The position numbers were made by a program, and so were the translations under genes. Under the pieces are notes generated by a model. The model worked only from the letters and a program-made list of their open reading frames with translations. It was not told the DNA's origin and ran no database searches. From Persicaria tinctoria (Eukaryota; Streptophyta; Magnoliopsida; Caryophyllales; Polygonaceae), in the NCBI GenBank assembly GCA_037127255.1, contig JBANSL010000004.1:36110467-36174466 (forward strand): 64,000 nucleotides of DNA, read 5' to 3'. Position 1 is the stretch's first letter, and the number at the start of each line of letters is the position of its first letter. Shown here in pieces: positions 50,824-61,729 of this stretch.

Positions 50824-52550
50824 TTTTTTCTACTGGTCCATATCGTGTCTCAGCATCCTGCAGCACACGACTGATGTAATAAACTGGGAATTTCTCTTCT
50901 CGCGTCAAAACTGCACTGATGGTGACACTTTTTACTAACAGGTACAGATGAAGGACTTCTTGTTTCTCGGGTTGATGAAGAGTGGGAAGTGATGACAGAA
51001 AAACTTTCAAACTTCCAAATGCTTCCTGTAACTCGGGAGTCCATCGTATCAGTCCCTTTTTCTTGAGCAGAGCAAAGAAAGGTAATGACCTATCTGCCAG
51101 GCAGGAGCAAAAACGGCTTAAATAATTTACTGCTCCATTTAAAGACTGTAACTCTTTAATCGTCTGCGGTGGTTGAAGATTCTGAATTGATGTGACTTTT
51201 TCGGGATTCACATCGATTCCTCTATGGCTAACCATAAAACCAAGGAATTTTCCGGAATCAACCCCAAAGACACACTTTTCCACGTTCCAGTTCAAACCTC
51301 CTATATGAAGAGAATCAAAAGTCTCCTGTAGATCTGCTGCGTGATCCTCTGCTCTCTCGCTTTTGACCACGATATCGTCAACATAAATCGATACATTCCT
51401 CTCAATTTTATTACGAAAGATCCGGTCAACTGTTCTCTGAAATGTTGCTCCAGCATTCCTGAGTCCGAAAGGCATGACGCGGTAGCAAAATATTCCCTGG
51501 TTGGTGATGAAAGTTGTAGCTTTCTTGTCTGAAGGGTTCAGGTTTATTTGATTGTATCCTGAGTAAGCATCAAGAAAACTAAGGACTTTGTTTCCCGCGG
51601 TTCCATCAAGGAGCTCATCTATGGACGGTAATGGATAACTATCCTTTGGGCAGGATTTGTTAAGATCAGTGTAGTCGATGCACATCCTCCACATCCCATT
51701 AGATTTCTTCACTAAAACCACATTTGAGAGCCAATCTGAGTCTTCTACTTCCTCTATGAAGCCTGCTTCTAAAAGTTTATCAGTTTCCTCTTTTGTCGCG
51801 GCAACTTTCTCCGGAGCCATCTTTCTCTTCTTCTGTACTATGGGTTTCGTTCCTGGACGAATTCTCAAGGCATGCAAAGCTATTGCGGGTGGGACACCCA
51901 GCAGATCTCGAGGATTCCATGCAAAAATGTCTCTCGACTTCGTTATGATTTCTAAGACTCGAACTCTTTCTACTGTCTCCCGTGCCTGTCCCAAGTAGAC
52001 CTTCTCCTCAGGGTTTGGGAAGGGTGTATACGTAATTCTTTCATCCGCGATAGGTATTTTTACTTCTAACGGTCTAACCTCTAGTTCGGCCTCTGAATGT
52101 TCTGTCGAGTCATTGTCCCCGACCACGGATTCACAATTTTCACTAATACACATCACTTCTTTATTCTTCTTGATGGAAGTTAGGTAACAACTTCTGCTTT
52201 CTGGTTGTTGTCCGCGAACCTCACCAATTCCTCCTCCGGGTAAAGGGAACTTTCCCACAAAGTGGTAGATTGAAACTACCATCTGGAACTTATAGAGTGA
52301 GACGCGACCCAGCAAAGCATTGTATACAGTGGGAATCTTTACCACTGTGAACACAATATTTTCCACGCGTCTATTTGGGGACGTCCCCAAAACAACTGTA
52401 AACTCGATTGTGCCTGCTACTTGCACCTCTCCTCCTGAGAATGTGATTAGCGTTCCTGAATATGGTTTCATCGATGCTGCAGAAATTCCCATTTGAAAAA
52501 ATGCCTCCCATGATAGGATGTCAACAGATGACCTAGTATCAATAAATACT
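50824..52550 (-). pseudogene. Retrotransposon pol: protease, reverse transcriptase, RNase H
   Basis: Begins at the aspartic protease (FIDTRSSVDIL, the family's D-S/T-G-like site) just after the hAT insertion. The RT follows: DWLSNVVLVKK, WRMCIDYTDLNKSCPKDSYP, YSGYNQINL, MPFGLRNAGATFQR, and the catalytic SIYVDDIVVKS. The connection/RNase H part follows (FLGFMVSHRGID, YYISRVLQDAETRYGPVEK). The RT motifs are intact. A one-base gain in GAAAAAAATG at about 50825-50831 moves the rest of pol out of frame; being in a homopolymer, it could be a sequencing error. The frame is continuous with gag if the hAT insertion and one of its target copies are removed. Confidence 0.9.
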
Positions 52551-52699
52551 CTTTTTACTAGGGGTGGGCACAAATCCCGCAAATCCCGATCCCGTCCCGA
52601 TCCCGGTGGGATTTAGGACAAAATAGCGAATCCCGTCCCGCAAAAATTATGCGGGACGAAACGCGGGACGATCCCGGTGGGATCCCGCAAATCCCGTCC

Positions 52700-52707
52700 C
52701 GTCCCGC

Positions 52708-52759
<52 letters not shown>

Positions 52760-53110
52760 TTTTATAATAATAATAATATTATAATATTATAGAATAATAA
52801 TAATATATTATTAGTATTATTATTTTGAGCAAATATTATTTATAAATATAATAATAATTTTCAATTTATAATTATAATAATAATAATATTATATAATATT
52901 ATAATATAATTTAATAATAATATTAATTTATAATAAAATTATTATTATTATATTATTATTATTATATCATATTATATTTTTTTCTTGTAAAATATAATTA
53001 TTTTATAATAATAACAATAAAAATAAGTAATTTTATTTTATTTTATTTTTAATTATAACATGGGATTTTTATTTTTATTTTTATTTATTTTTATTATTAT
53101 TATTATTCTT

Positions 53111-53158
<48 letters not shown>

Positions 53159-53160
53159 AT
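52700..53160. repeat. TAA/ATT microsatellites inside the hAT-type element
   Basis: (TAATAA)n at about 52708-52760, degenerate AT-rich trinucleotide repeats to 53050, and (ATT)n at 53090-53157. No coding content; the frame 53060-53254 is an artefact. Confidence 0.9.
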
Positions 53161-53169
53161 AAAAACATA

Positions 53170-53534
53170 TTACAAGAAATTAGTGGGCAACCGAGATACT
53201 ATCTGGGCACCCACTCCTTTAGCGATAACAAAGCCAAGTCTAGTAAAAATATAACATGCAGCACGAGCCCCAGCATCCTGAGATACCGAGAATTTCTGAA
53301 TCCGCTTCAGCAATGCAACCGCATCTGTATCCAACTCCCCCAATGAAGAGAATGAGAAGGGTAGGAAACCATAACAGCCGCCGTACACAAATCTTGATAC
53401 TTGACACACTTACGTCGAGCTGCATCAACAACATCACGACCAGGCATAAAGTCAGAAATTCCAGACTGAGTCAATGGAGAGGATCTCGTCAGATCGACAC
53501 ACACATCCCGCCCATTTAGAGTTACAAGAGGCAA
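53170..53534 (-). pseudogene. Captured C-terminal fragment of a plant retroelement-type ORF
   Basis: The minus strand reads NGRDVCVDLTRSSPLTQSGI, then GRDVVDAARRKCVKY, and after a frame change YGFLPFSFSSLGELDTDAV, LLKRIQKFSVSQDAGARAA and KGVGAQIVSRLP. From memory, such a block recurs in plant genomes at the C-terminus of reverse-transcriptase-like hypothetical proteins; I cannot name the domain. It needs at least one frameshift and lacks everything upstream, so it is a dead captured fragment. Confidence 0.45.
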
Positions 53535-53708
53535 ATAGCTAATTAAATACGGTATTCTTCCTAACTATCAATCGATAATTAGACAATATTGGTAAATCTC
53601 GTCTCAATTCATTTCCGTCCTGATCTAGTAAGATAATGTAGCCAAATATGTTGAACATTATAATTAATTATACAATCATTGTATGAATTAATAATAGTAT
53701 TATAATAT

Positions 53709-53740
<32 letters not shown>

Positions 53741-54026
53741 GTATTATTGAATAATATAGTTGAGAATAATACCGTATTCAACATATTAAACTAAATAATG
53801 AATTATGAAAGCATTTTTCACTTTGCAAATTTATATAATATTTTATTATTTTTATATGCGGGACAAGGCCCGTCCCGTCCCGATCCCGTCTCGTCCAGAC
53901 ACCATCCCGTCCCGAAAAAAAAATGTCAATCCCGTCCCGATCCCGTCCCGAAAAAAATTCGCAGGACGAGTCCCGTCCCGGCCCAATCCCGTCTCGTCCC
54001 GTCCCGTGCCCACCCCTACTTTTTAC

Positions 54027-55811
54027 TGTCTTGGCGGCTATCTGAGCGTGAATGACCAGGGGGTCTGAGTGCGGCATCCTTACTTCCTCAGCGTCCTTTG
54101 GGGAGAAGGAAATGTTCTCATGTTGTGCAAGAGAAATTCTTCTGCTTGACGTGGACGGTGGCTGTCTTCCTTCTCTCTCGTAATTTCTTTTTTCCTGTCT
54201 ACTGGACCCAGCCATGGAAAAGCCCCCTGCGAGGGTATTGATGATGCCCTCAGGTTCTGGTATTTGGCCTGCCTCTGACTTTTGAGCTTCTCTCTGGTTG
54301 ACAGATCTCTGGACTACAGGCGTATATTTGTATCTACCTCCGCGTCCCCTTCTTCCTCTCCCTCTTCCCCGGTTGTGGAAAGGGAGATCTCTATGCTGAT
54401 CCGGTTGCCTGAAAAATCGTTCTTGTGGATTACGAGATTCGTCAAACCTAGGGTTTCGGTCCTCCCAACGTGGCCTATGGTCAGGTCGATTCTCCCTTCT
54501 TGGTGGAGACCTCATATCATGATTTCCATATCGGTTCTCTCTTGGATGATAGGAACGCGGGTGATCTTCCCTGTAGCGATATCCTTGTCCTCTTTCTAAA
54601 TTCATATGCACTTCATCGCGGCGGGGATGAAAATCTATTGCTTCTGAATGATGCCTGGGTGGCTTGGCCTTTTCTTTTCTGAATTTTCCAGTAAGCTTCC
54701 CAAAGAGACCTGGATTCCCTGTATTCGCCTTAGAGCTGGACGCGGCTGCTTCTTCTGCCTCAATCTGCCTTGACACCCGCTCTCTTAAGTCATCGTAACT
54801 AGTTGGCTTCTTCCGAAATAGATACGTCTTGAAATCTCCCTCTGCTAAATTTCCCATAAGTATGATAATTGTTGATTCATGATTAAAGTTGGGGATCCGA
54901 ACTACCATCCTGGTAAATCGAGTGAAGAAGTGTCCCAAGGATTCCCCAGCTCCTTGCCTAATGGAATTCAGGTCGAGCATGGTCTTCTTTCTCGATCGCG
55001 CACTTCCGAAATGGGACGTGAAGATGTGGGACATCTGGGTAAAATTGGTTACGAACCCTTTTGGAAGGTTTGTGAACCAGGTGAGCGCGATCTTCGTTAA
55101 GGTCGAAGGGAATGTCCTACACAACATGGCATCATTATACTCGTTTATTCCCATAGCAGTTGCAAAATGGCAAAGATGATCTTCAGGATCAGTTGTTCCA
55201 TCATATTTCATGAGGTTCACATCTCTCCACCGTTTTGGTACTGACGCGGAACAAATTTCTTGGGTAAATACTGATGGAAAACCCGCTGGTGCATTTTCGT
55301 TTCTTTTTTCCGCCGAGTCGGATTTTGTAGATGTGGAAACATCTGTTGACCTTTTCCCGCGTCGATGTTTATTCTCTCGGTGCCAGTGATCATTATGCCA
55401 TGTCTGGCGCGATATTTCCTGATTCTGAAAGCCGTAGTTCCAGTTGCTGGGATTATCGTATGCAGTGTTACGTCTATCAAAATTTCCATACTGCTTCTCT
55501 TGTCGATAATTCCCTTGTTGACGCGGATTATGCCCCCACTGATCATAATAAAAGTACTGAGACTGCTCCTGCTGAAAAGGGTTAGGCTGCTCGTGACGTG
55601 CTTCATAATACCAGAAGTTCTACGGGATGAATCCTCCATCGAGTCCATACTGATTGCCATAAAGATGTGGAGGGGTTCCGAGGTGCTGATCTCCCATCTC
55701 ACCATCTGGATTTGGTGGTGGTGTCAACGGGATATACATGCTGGAGGCCTCCTGATCCTGGTGAACCCCTTGACTCATGTCCTGAGTTGGATTGTTCTGG
55801 CTATCACTCAT
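54027..55811 (-). pseudogene. Retrotransposon gag
   Basis: Starts at ATG 55811 (MSDSQNNPTQDMSQGVHQDQ) with a Pro/Gln-rich N-terminus. The capsid-like retrotransposon gag domain follows: DGTTDPEDHLCHFATAMG, ALTWFTNLPKG, FTSHFGSARSRKKTMLDLNS, QGAGESLGHFFTRFTRMV. Then comes a basic Arg/Gly-rich nucleic-acid-binding tail (NRGRGRGRRGRGGRY) instead of a CCHC knuckle. A TAG at about 55619-55621 (after GLDGGFIP) interrupts the N-terminal part. The coding run continues toward protease in the same frame but is cut by the hAT-type element after KTVK. Confidence 0.85.
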
Positions 55812-55949
55812 CTTCTTAATGTCGTGAATCTGTCGCGATCAAAAGTTTAATTTTATATATCTAAAAATTTGTATTTCTAAGTTCAGACGCGGACCCTAAC
55901 TTTTCAAAGGTTTTGAGGGTTTTTGTCTATTCTTATCAAAAAGGAAACC

Positions 55950-55984
55950 CCTTAGTGTGAGGGGGTTCCCACAGACGGCAGCAA
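55950..55984 (-). promoter_or_regulatory. Primer-binding site region of the retrotransposon
   Basis: Directly downstream of the 5' LTR (minus strand) the sequence is TTGCTGCCGTCTGTGGGAAC. Plant gypsy elements commonly have TGGCGCCGTCTGTGGGAA here. Two bases differ at the start, which may reflect decay. The complementary tRNA is not assigned. Confidence 0.5.
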
Positions 55985-56706
55985 TGAAAAAGCCCCGATC
56001 TCTCAAGGCCACCATTTTTAGTGGGGCCCGGGAATCTACCTTTTGAAGTGATCAATCTTCCCAACGGGCTTACCTGACCTGCATCGAAATAATCGACGCG
56101 GCCCAACCTGTGCCGCGGGAAGTAACCTTAGTGCTATGCTGAAAGATGATTCCCTTATCGAGTTTTTTCTAGACAATTCGGAAAATTGGTTCGCTTACCT
56201 GTCGCTGTTGAATATCTTGAGAATTAATAACAACAGTCTTTTTCCTTAATAGAAATTTATACTAAGGACAAACAGATTCTGTATCCGCGGAGCTGGTCCA
56301 GTGAACGGTGCTGATTTTACTATGAAATAGGTTATTTTCCACGCGTACGAATTCTTCTTCTTGCTCTTCTTTCTTCTTGAGTTCACTAAGCCTGGATCTG
56401 CCTTTTTCTCTCATTTCTCCCGAAAAGTGATCCCTTTTCTTTGGTGAGATTTCTCACTTTTATAGGTCTTGGGTGGTCTGGTAAGTTGTGCCACGTGGTG
56501 TTCGCCATTCAACACGTGTTTTACTCGTGGGGGGTGGGCATGGCCGCCACGTGCCTATTCTCTTCTATCCACGGATGATTGTTCTTGAGTCAGCTCTTGG
56601 ATAATTATCCGCGGATAATGTTATTTCCTTTTTCTTTAACTGATTGGTGTTCCTTATTTTTCTATTTTTATACCTTTACAGATGTTTTTTAATATTGGTT
56701 TAGTCA
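55985..56706 (-). repeat. 5' LTR of the retrotransposon
   Basis: Partner of 40340-41058, 722 bp, TG...CA. It shares the palindrome ATTATCCGCGGATAAT and CACGTG-containing words (GCCACGTGG) with the 3' LTR. Confidence 0.92.
56457..56464 (-). promoter_or_regulatory. TATA box in the 5' LTR
   Basis: CCTATAAAAGTG on the minus strand; the 3' LTR has CCTATAAAAGGG at the equivalent place (40809-40816). It is well placed to drive transcription toward gag. Confidence 0.5.
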
Positions 56707-56711
56707 ACAAT

Positions 56712-57659
56712 TATTAATATTAATACTTATAATAATTTATATTCTTATAAATATTCAATACTTATAATAATTAACATTAATAAATCCAGCATTAGTTTTT
56801 TTTTGGTCCAAGTATGCCTCACAGACTTCACAGTTGTTCAATACTAGAAACTTTTTTTTTCTTTTGAAGTACAGTATATAGCGAAGGAATCGGTGTATAT
56901 ATAGTGGGTCTGCTTTTTTAGAATATGGTAAAAAAAATTAGAATATAACGAAAATACCATTTTAATTAAATTAAATTAGACCCCTACCCAACCCTACCCC
57001 ACCCCACACAATCTCATGCCATTCTCTCTCTTTCCCTCTTGTTGAAGCACAAGAGCAGGAGAAGCAACCTCAATCGGTTAGACGAGCCTCACCTCTCTCA
57101 AACCCTCCAATCTGCTGGACAAGCCTCGCCTCTCTGATGCAAATCAAAGCTAGTAATCGTAATTGTAAGGGACTGAAATTGATTACCGTCAACCCAATTT
57201 CACATACAACACCGTGGATGAGTGAGGAGATTGTGACGTCAAGGAGAAGAGCGGGAGCCTAGAGGTAGAATTGCGAATCGATGAGTGAAGCATTGTCAAC
57301 GCGATGTGTGCTAAGAGCAAGGCATCCATGAAAATGGAGATCGCAACAATGTAAATGGAAGAATGGAGGTGGAGCGGGTATTTCTAGAGAAGGAGCTAGA
57401 GAGGTATATAACGAGAAAGTGACGGGATTTGGGAAGGAGTGTTTCGAAAGACGATTGCCATGATCAATCCTCAAAGAAAAATGGTGATTAAAGCGAAATC
57501 GTGAACCCTTCGTTATAGTGCCCTTGGAGCTTTAGGGGAGAAGACGCTTCTCCATTCTTCTCTCTATTTCTTTTTAAAAAAAAAATTGATATTTTTTTTT
57601 TTTTTTTTTTTTGAGCACAAAAAAATTGATAATTCACCTTTTCATTTCGGCTCCATTTA
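56712..57659. other. Non-coding stretch
   Basis: AT-rich sequence resembling that left of the retrotransposon (AATATTCAATACTTATAATAA), then a moderately GC-rich block at 57000-57550 with no recognised domain, and T runs ending at 57611. Confidence 0.45.
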
Positions 57660-57902
57660 GAAACATGATTGTCTCAGACAGTCTAGTCTCGTTGGGCTTC
57701 TTTGGTTCTGTTGAGATTCGTCGATGTCTTCCGTGAGGCAAATCTGGTAGCCGATCGATTATCACGTATCGCTTTTGCTTCAAACGGTTCCTTGACTCTT
57801 GATGACTCTCTATTGCGTAGTCTCATCCGCAAGGATGCTCTTGGCTGATAGAGCTTTGCTCTATGACCAAATTATTTCCGTTTCAAAAAAAAAAAAAAAA
57901 AA
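57660..57902 (+). mobile_element. 5'-truncated LINE 3' end
   Basis: The plus frame 57717-57847 reads FVDVFREANLVADRLSRIAF, then SLLRSLIRKDALG and a stop: the RNase H-like LINE tail. It is followed by a 3' UTR and a pure A18 tail at 57885-57902. Shorter than the copy at 5749 and diverged from it. Confidence 0.65.
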
Positions 57903-57969
57903 GCTATTTCTAGAAAATAAAATTTAAGTTTTTAGCTCCGTTCTTTACAAACCCGAGCTAAAAACCCCT

Positions 57970-58114
57970 TGGTCGTTGCGACCAACCTTGGCTTTGGTCG
58001 TTGCGACCACAGTAGCACATGTACAACACACCTTAGTCGTTGCGACCCATTTCACTCATGGTCGTTGCGACCACCTCCACATGGGGTCGTTGCGAACATG
58101 GTCATTGCGACCAT
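57970..58114. repeat. Six copies of the hairpin word TGGTCGTTGCGACCA
   Basis: Copies near 57970, 57995, 58035, 58059, 58085 and 58100, each a 6-bp stem with a TTG loop; three are perfect and three have one or two changes. Spacing is irregular (15-40 bp). The open frame across them is not a credible gene. Confidence 0.8.
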
Positions 58115-58686
58115 GCGCTAAAGAGAAAAAAATTTCATGCGCTAAACGGAATCAGTGTATAGCAAACGGTTCGGTAGAAGTACAACATTTTTCCCCAAAG
58201 CACATAGCAACAGTTTATATTTTACAGTTACCCGCAGGTAGCCCGCGCCCGCAATAGTGGACGGGCTTGGATAATACATCCAACCCGTGAAGTCGGCTTA
58301 GCTCGGCCCACACTCGCAACACCAGGGTTAGGTTTGGGGTAAAATCAGTCCCAGTCCGGCCTGTGCCCGCATTTGCTCGAGTCTAGTCTTAAACTATAAA
58401 TGGGTTATATTCACTTCGTTTTCCTTTGCCTTTTTAAAGTTTAAACCAAATGACCCTTAGTGTACAACCGTATGTTGTATATCAAAGGAGATTGGTCTTG
58501 CCTAACTCAAGGAATCATTCCCTCGCCTTAACATTATGTCGTATATAGAGAAAGAAAGAGATGTTTGTCATATGCCTAGCAGCAGGATGATTTCAACCAA
58601 ATATATGAAGGCGAAAATAGTCCAAAAGCCCAGTATCAACACTACCTCCATACTGACACCCCTCACCATACCCCGATACCCGTAAT
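58115..58686. other. Non-coding stretch with hAT-like words
   Basis: CCCGCGCCCGC and GGCTTAGCTCGGCCC at 58230-58390 resemble words at 39865-39970 left of the retrotransposon, so both may be the two ends of one older element that was split. No gene. Confidence 0.35.
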
Positions 58687-58927
58687 TAGAGCCGGTAAAA
58701 TTTGATCCGACCCGAGAACCTAACCCAATTCACCCGAGATCAGACCCGATGAAAACCCGAAAATCTAGTATTATGCACAACTCGACTCGTACCCAACTCA
58801 TTTTGACCCGATACCCGAATGAACCTAAGCTCGACCCGAACTGAACAAGACCCGACTAATCCTTATAATTACTTTAATTGTCTTATTTTTAAACATTCAA
58901 ATATTGTGAATTAGAAATGAGACGTAA

Positions 58928-59717
58928 TCAATAGAATAATACTAAAGGAGAAGTCGCTTACGCCATTTGGCGACTTCTTCTTTAAAGTAGTTTTTTTTTT
59001 TATTTAGGATTTGTTACTTACGTAGTATTAGATTAATTACATTAATAATAAAAAAGAATTAGATTTAAAATTTAAAATATTAATTGATTGTTATCCCACT
59101 TATCAAGTGGTTATGATTGTTATCTAACTTATCCGATTAGTTTTAAGATATGCCGATTAATTGATTGTTAAAGCAGGTTTTTTTAATTTGTTAATTAATT
59201 ACTCTAATTAATTTAATTAAGTATTCTAATTAATATATGCCGATAACAAATGTATGAGAGCCTAAGGCAATAATTAATATATGTCGATAGGGTTTTCCGA
59301 TTAGGTGGTTATGATTTCATATATATAACGATAGGATTTGTTAATTGATTAATTTCAAATCAAATTAGTGTCCTTTTAAACGATAGAGTAATTAATAAAT
59401 AGAAATAATCATATATACCGATAGGATAAATACAACTAATCATATATACCGACAGGATTTGCCGATCAGGTGGTTGTGATTTGATTTTCATATAGTCCGA
59501 TATTAGTTAATTGCAAATTGAAAGATATAAAAGTAAGGCTCGCCTCCCATATATAGATTTCATTTTAACCGTTAACTATATAATAATTAACAATGTTTAG
59601 ATGTGAAAGGTATTTAGAGTTTAAAGTTTACTTACAGAAATTTTTTGTATATTTTTTTAATATTAAATATATTAATTTAAAAAAATAGACCGCACAATAG
59701 TGTGGGTACTAAACTAG
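58928..59717 (+). mobile_element. Short Helitron nested in the hAT-type element
   Basis: Begins TCAATAGAATAATACTAAAG (preceded by A) and ends with the imperfect hairpin GACCGCACAATAGTGTGGGT, then ACTAAACTAG, followed by T. AT-rich, with CCGATAGGAT words repeated at 59280-59460. No coding content. Confidence 0.55.
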
Positions 59718-60140
59718 TAAACACTTAATTTAGAAGAGTTTAGGACGATGTGTCAATCTTAGAGACATTTTAGGAGTCTTAATCAATCATATTTTTTTGA
59801 CATTTTTTTATTTTCTTTTATTCACCTTTTTTCTTCTTTTTCTTTTAATTCTGTTTTTTCTTTAATTTTACTAACCATTGGGGTTAATTCAAAACATTGA
59901 ATATAACTATTGATTATGACACATCACATTAAACAATGTTATAATGATATTGATATTATTATTACTGAGTAATTTAAAATATCTATATTTATGTATTATA
60001 CTTTACATAAATTTTAAAAAAATAATTTTATGAGATAATTATAAGATACATTTGTTATAAAGTTTTTTTTTATGATTTTTATCTTAACATTTATTAATAT
60101 TTTATAATATTGATATATATAATATTTTAGTTTTAAAAAA

Positions 60141-60168
60141 ACGCGTCATGTCGCGGGGATCGTACTAG
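60141..60168 (+). mobile_element. Second Helitron 3' end
   Basis: ACGCGTCATGTCGCGGGGAT, then CGTACTAG followed by T: an imperfect hairpin and CTAG terminus as in the three other Helitron ends. Its 5' end was not identified between 59718 and 60140. It may share the 5' end at 58928 if the two Helitrons are nested. Confidence 0.4.
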
Positions 60169-60335
60169 TATATAACTAAATAAACAATGCTTAGTAGTCA
60201 ATAATTAAAATAAGTAAAAATAATAATCATTTTATAATAAAACTAATGTGACCCGACTTAACCCAACCCGAAATCCATTTGACCCGAACTGATCCGAGCC
60301 GAAAACTTACCCTTGAATTGGTAAATAAAGAGCGG

Positions 60336-60395
60336 CCATTCCGGGGTTCGAACCGGGGACCTATGGGTACTACCCACAAGTCCTTTCCGGAATGG
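60336..60395 (-). ncRNA. Minimal tRNA-like fold with box B
   Basis: Minus strand: closing stem CCATTCCGG/CCGGAATGG (9 bp), central hairpin TGGGT-AGT-ACCCA, and a T arm-like CCCGG-TTCGAAC-CCCGG with one mismatch, holding box B GGTTCGAACC. A D arm is not obvious. It may be a degenerate tRNA-derived sequence near the right end of the hAT-type element. Confidence 0.3.
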
Positions 60396-60557
60396 TTCGA
60401 AAACTTACCCGACCCAACCCAAATGAACATACAATATACCCAACATATGACCCGACATGACATATGACTGAATCCGAAGGAGTATATCCGAATCCGACCC
60501 AAACAGCCCGATTGTCACCTCTACTCATAATGTATCAATTCTAACCAAACAGTCTTA

Positions 60558-60823
60558 GAGCATGCCTAACAACTTCTCTAAAAAATTCTCCAAAATAGAG
60601 AATTAGAAATAAGATATTCTAGACTTTTTTAGGTTGAATTCCAACAGATTCTTCATTATGGAGTTTACCCCAAAATATATAGAGTTTTCTCCAAATTCAG
60701 GGAATAATCTATATTTCTTCTCCTCATTCTCTAATTTGGAGAATGTAATGGAGAAGCTGTTGGATCAAAATCAACCTTAATATTCTCCAAAAATCCAATA
60801 TGGGGAATCTGTTGAGGTTGCTC
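60558..60823. mobile_element. PIF/Harbinger-type MITE
   Basis: Ends GAGCATGCCTAACAACTTCT and (reverse complement of the right end) GAGCAACCTCAACAGATTCC, flanked by TTA at 60555-60557 and 60824-60826. 266 bp, no coding content. The GAGCA.CC..AACA terminus is typical of Tourist-like MITEs near plant genes. It sits about 290 bp downstream of the CGR gene stop. Confidence 0.75.
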
Positions 60824-61113
60824 TTACATATCGTGTGAAAGAATACCATAGCCCTAAACTAGCAGAAATTTCCATTCACTTGTAAATTGTAATGCATAAC
60901 AGAAAATAAAATGGTACAACAAAACCATCTAATGAAGTGGTCTTTTTGCTAATTCAAAAGAGAATACATTTGCAGAATATGACATTAAATTAATGGGACG
61001 AGCTAAGAAATGGAATGATAGCAAGTAATATGATCAAAATAACCTCTACACGAAAAGCTACACTACCAACATTAATGGGGTGGCGTGCCTGTTTTTTAGC
61101 TCCCAACAGACAC

Positions 61114-61698
61114 TCAACTGTATGACTTGAGGTGGAAAATTTGGCAGCTTGGCTTGTATCCCTTCTTGGCAGTAGCCTGATCAAACTTCTTTGCAGCCGT
61201 TTCGTTCTCCTCTAAGCCAATCTGAAGGAAAAACCGCACCCACCAAGATTGGCTGCGCATTTTTGCCTTCATAAGAATAAACATCCAAAGGAGTGTCATT
61301 CTCCATATTAAATATAGCATCATCATCCAGTCTTAAGCAAAGTGTTAGTTACTCGATAGTTTGTATCTGCTCTTAGCTCCCAATACAGTTTGGAGCAGAT
61401 CAATGCTCTTATCGTCGATAATTATTGATTATTAGCAATAACAACTATACTTATAGACACACACAGAAGTAAAAAATCCTACAAAAATAGCAAACCAATA
61501 TCCATATATTACACTAGTATCAAAAGCTTAAGAAGGCTGTTTGTTAACTGACCAAAAACTAGTTCCATAAACAGTTGCGAAAACAGACGTTAAAGAAGTT
61601 AATGATTGTGATTTTTATGAAACAAAATGCATGTTTTGCAGACAGAAGTAAATGTGTAGGAGATACATCAGCTTAATGCCGATCACACTATAGATCGC

Positions 61699-61729
<31 letters not shown>

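Larger units (their letters stand above)
52559..54018. mobile_element. hAT-type non-autonomous element carrying a protein fragment
   Basis: 1,460 bp with inverted ends TAGGGGTGGGCAC (left) and GTGCCCACCCCTA (right), flanked by CTTTTTAC at 52551-52558 and 54019-54026, a perfect 8-bp hAT duplication. Subterminal regions are packed with ATCCCGTCCC words. The interior has (TAA)n and (ATT)n tracts and a fragment with coding character. No transposase. It splits the retrotransposon between gag and protease and is therefore younger than that insertion. Confidence 0.9.
40340..56706 (-). mobile_element. Ty3/gypsy (Tat-like) LTR retrotransposon, 16.4 kb, with B3 gene cassette
   Basis: Minus-strand element bounded by LTRs of 719 bp (3' LTR, 40340-41058) and 722 bp (5' LTR, 55985-56706), both TG...CA. 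Flanks ATAAT (40335-40339) and ACAAT (56707-56711) are a 5-bp duplication with one change. Order from the 5' LTR: gag, protease, RT, RNase H, second RNase H, integrase, a 78-bp tandem repeat, then a 6-kb region with genes mostly on the opposite strand, then the 3' LTR. The second RNase H plus a long antisense-coding 3' region are known traits of the Tat lineage (Retand, Grande, Ogre relatives). It is split by a hAT-type insertion (52559-54018) and a solo LTR (48569-49420). Stops, frameshifts and lost catalytic residues make the copy inactive. Confidence 0.9.
38697..58456. mobile_element. Possible old Harbinger/Tourist element split by later insertions
   Basis: The left edge TTA|GGGCTCGTTTGGTA (38694-38710) and right edge ACCAAATGACCC|TTA (58445-58459) have the TTA duplication and GGG...TTTGGT inverted ends typical of PIF/Harbinger MITEs. 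The ends are almost 20 kb apart. The interval holds the SINE array, the Stowaway MITE and the 16.4-kb retrotransposon, so the original element would have been small. Only about 14 terminal bases support it. Confidence 0.35.
58687..60523. mobile_element. hAT-type element with nested Helitron sequence
   Basis: The left end TAGAGCCGGTAAAATTTGAT and right end (reverse complement TAGAGGTGACAATCGGGCTG) have CCGACCCGA-type subterminal words. The flanks CCCGTAAT (58679-58686) and CTCATAAT (60524-60531) match at six of eight bases, the differences being C/T and G/A. No transposase is present. Confidence 0.5.

Noticed and set aside
50825..50831. Programmed frameshift between RT and the second RNase H
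   Set aside because: The A7 run gives a simple one-base indel, and other lesions nearby show decay; programmed shifting is not known at this position in Tat elements.
40340..56706. Interpreting the retrotransposon as an active or env-bearing virus-like element
   Set aside because: LTRs differ at many sites, coding regions have stops, frameshifts and insertions, and none of the extra genes looks like an envelope protein.
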